DNA from: Pseudomonadota bacterium | GTDB lineage: Bacteria; Pseudomonadota; Gammaproteobacteria; Arenicellales; Poriferihabitantaceae | Length of the DNA stretch: 6,360 bases | Assembly (NCBI GenBank): GCA_024226105.1 | Contig: JAAELZ010000786.1 | Coordinates: 1 to 6,360 of the forward strand | Direction: 5' to 3' | Shown: piece after piece, positions 5,697 to 6,360 of the stretch | Layout: the number at the start of each line of letters is the position of its first letter | Position numbering within the stretch: position 1 is the first letter of the stretch | Notes under the pieces: generated by a model | Told to the model about the DNA's origin: nothing | The model's input: only the letters and a program-made list of their open reading frames with translations | The model's database searches: none | Position numbers and translations under genes: made by a program

Positions 5697-5728
5697 ATTG
5701 CTGCGTCACTTCGTTCCTCGCAATGACC
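5697..5728 (-). repeat. Dispersed ATTGCGAGGAACGAAG-type repeat
   Basis: On the minus strand this reads GTCATTGCGAGGAACGAAG and continues TGACGCAGCAAT. It closely resembles a short repeat found between genes in many unrelated bacterial genomes (typical form TCATTGCGAGGAGCGAAGCG, ending GGCAAT). The ends pair (ATTGC 5697-5701 with GCAAT 5720-5724), so it can fold as a hairpin. It ends 23 nt before the start codon at 5752. Confidence 0.7.
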
Positions 5729-5751
5729 CGAAAAATAGATTTTGAATCAGT

Positions 5752-6207
5752 ATGTTAAAAAATAAATTGGCGATATCGATACTAGCTGCCTGTAGCAGTC
5801 TGCTGTTGTTATCGTATAGTGCCAACAGTGCACAAGTCCTCAAATGGGTGGATGACAATGGCAAAGTTCACTACGGCGATGTATCGTCTCAGCAAGGCCA
5901 GGGGCGGGTGATAGAGCTGAATATCAGTTCATACGAAGCGGTCAGCATTATTCAATCTGAAGCCATCAAGAGCGACAGTGTAGTGATGTATTCAACCGAC
6001 TGGTGCGGATACTGTAAACAGGCCCGGCGCTATTTTGAGAAAAATGATATCGATTTTGTCGAATACGATATCGAGAAGAACCGTACGGCCCGGCGAGCCT
6101 ATAAAAAACTGGGTGCGAAGGGCGTGCCGATTATTCTGGTTGGAAAACAGCGTATGAACGGCTTTAGTGTGGCCGGGTTTAACAGGATTTATAAGCAGGT
6201 GAATTGA
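5752..6207 (+). CDS. Exported DUF4124-glutaredoxin fusion protein
   Basis: A 151-residue protein with three parts. Residues 1-27 form a Sec signal peptide: K3 and K5, a hydrophobic core, and a likely cleavage after SANSA. Residues 28-58 are a DUF4124 domain (VLKWVDDNGKVHYGD). From about 74 to 151 lies a glutaredoxin-like thioredoxin-fold domain with the redox motif CGYC (85-88) in STDWCGYCKQ, the cis-proline in GVP (124-126) and the following glycine-rich FSVAGF turn. It probably exchanges thiols or disulfides outside the cytoplasm; its partner and direction are unknown. LAAC at 11-14 also fits a lipobox, so a lipoprotein anchor is possible, but the hydrophobic stretch before it is short. The start is set by the signal peptide; the Shine-Dalgarno is poor. 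It appears to be a single-gene unit. Confidence 0.88.
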   Translation: MLKNKLAISILAACSSLLLLSYSANSAQVLKWVDDNGKVHYGDVSSQQGQGRVIELNISSYEAVSIIQSEAIKSDSVVMYSTDWCGYCKQARRYFEKNDIDFVEYDIEKNRTARRAYKKLGAKGVPIILVGKQRMNGFSVAGFNRIYKQVN

Positions 6208-6239
6208 AATTGAAATCGGGGCTGTACGACCACTCGAAG

Positions 6240-6267
6240 TAGGGTGGATAAGCGCAGCGCATCCACC
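6240..6267. repeat. GGTGGAT...ATCCACC hairpin repeat
   Basis: GGTGGAT (6243-6249) pairs with ATCCACC (6261-6267), and GCGC-A-GCGC (6252-6260) forms a nested palindrome inside. The whole matches a short repeat type common between genes in many proteobacteria (TAGGGTGGATAAGCGCAGCG and on). It lies 32 nt after the stop of the DUF4124-glutaredoxin gene and could stabilise or end its transcript, though no T-run follows. Confidence 0.7.
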
Positions 6268-6283
6268 AATTTTAAATACGAGT

Positions 6284-6318
6284 GCAATTCCCCTACTAAA
6301 ACAGGAGGTGGGGATTGC
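6284..6318. repeat. Inverted repeat GCAATTCCCC / GGGGATTGC
   Basis: GCAATTCCCC (6284-6293) and GGGGATTGC (6310-6318) pair with one bulged T across a 16-nt loop. It sits directly against the C-run of repeat copy D and may be part of a compound element with it. Confidence 0.55.
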
Positions 6319-6319
6319 T

Positions 6320-6354
6320 CCCCCCCCTTTGCCAAAAGGGGGGTTGGGGGTATT
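6320..6354 (+). repeat. C/G-rich hairpin repeat, copy D
   Basis: A run of eight C then TTT (6320-6330), a short centre, AAAA and six G (6334-6343), then TTGGGGGTATTTT. This is the same layout as copy B and the reverse complement of copy C. The element may continue past the window edge. Confidence 0.7.
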
Positions 6355-6360
6355 TTGGAA

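Larger units (their letters stand above)
5378..5751. other. 374-bp divergent intergenic region
   Basis: This spacer lies upstream of both the minus-strand aminotransferase and the plus-strand DUF4124-glutaredoxin gene, so promoters for both should be here. I see a 58-codon plus-strand ORF (5416-5592), a short perfect stem CGACTA/TAGTCG around GTT (5447-5461), a plausible plus-strand promoter (5654-5683) and a dispersed repeat (5697-5728). I could not pick a convincing minus-strand promoter; AT-rich sequence at about 5390-5420 is the likeliest place. Confidence 0.6.

Overview
The window most likely comes from a gammaproteobacterial chromosome of roughly balanced GC. The evidence is the gene order lepB - DUF4845 - rnc - era - recO on the + strand (1-3574), a conserved gammaproteobacterial housekeeping cluster. 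The order or family cannot be fixed from this sequence. lepB is cut by the left edge of the window; the other four genes look intact, with their catalytic or binding motifs present.

The cluster covers protein export (LepB), a small membrane-anchored protein of unknown role (DUF4845), double-stranded RNA processing (RNase III), ribosome assembly (Era) and recombinational repair (RecO). Two gaps inside it are wider than expected for a tight operon and hold short ORFs. A 15-codon ORF overlaps the era start as ATGA. A 45-codon ORF with a good Shine-Dalgarno ends 4 nt before recO. era and recO themselves show no convincing Shine-Dalgarno, so translational coupling is possible.

After recO the usual pdxJ neighbour is absent. 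Instead, 3575-4120 holds a long interrupted palindrome overlapping a TATACT box, the decayed 5' end of a PLP-dependent aminotransferase gene (frameshifted in a run of seven G), and two oppositely oriented copies of a C/G-rich hairpin repeat. A complete class I aminotransferase of a different subfamily follows on the - strand (4121-5377).

The 374-bp gap at 5378-5751 lies upstream of both divergent genes. It contains a 58-codon ORF of doubtful status, a candidate sigma70 promoter and one copy of a dispersed repeat just ahead of the last gene. That gene (5752-6207) encodes an exported fusion of a DUF4124 domain and a glutaredoxin-like domain with a CGYC active site. The right end (6240-6360) is packed with hairpin repeats.

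I see no CRISPR array, tRNA, rRNA, transposase, toxin-antitoxin pair or defence cassette, and no clear new multi-gene system. The most interesting items are the small ORF before recO, the aminotransferase relic with its palindrome, the repeat clusters and the exported DUF4124-glutaredoxin protein.
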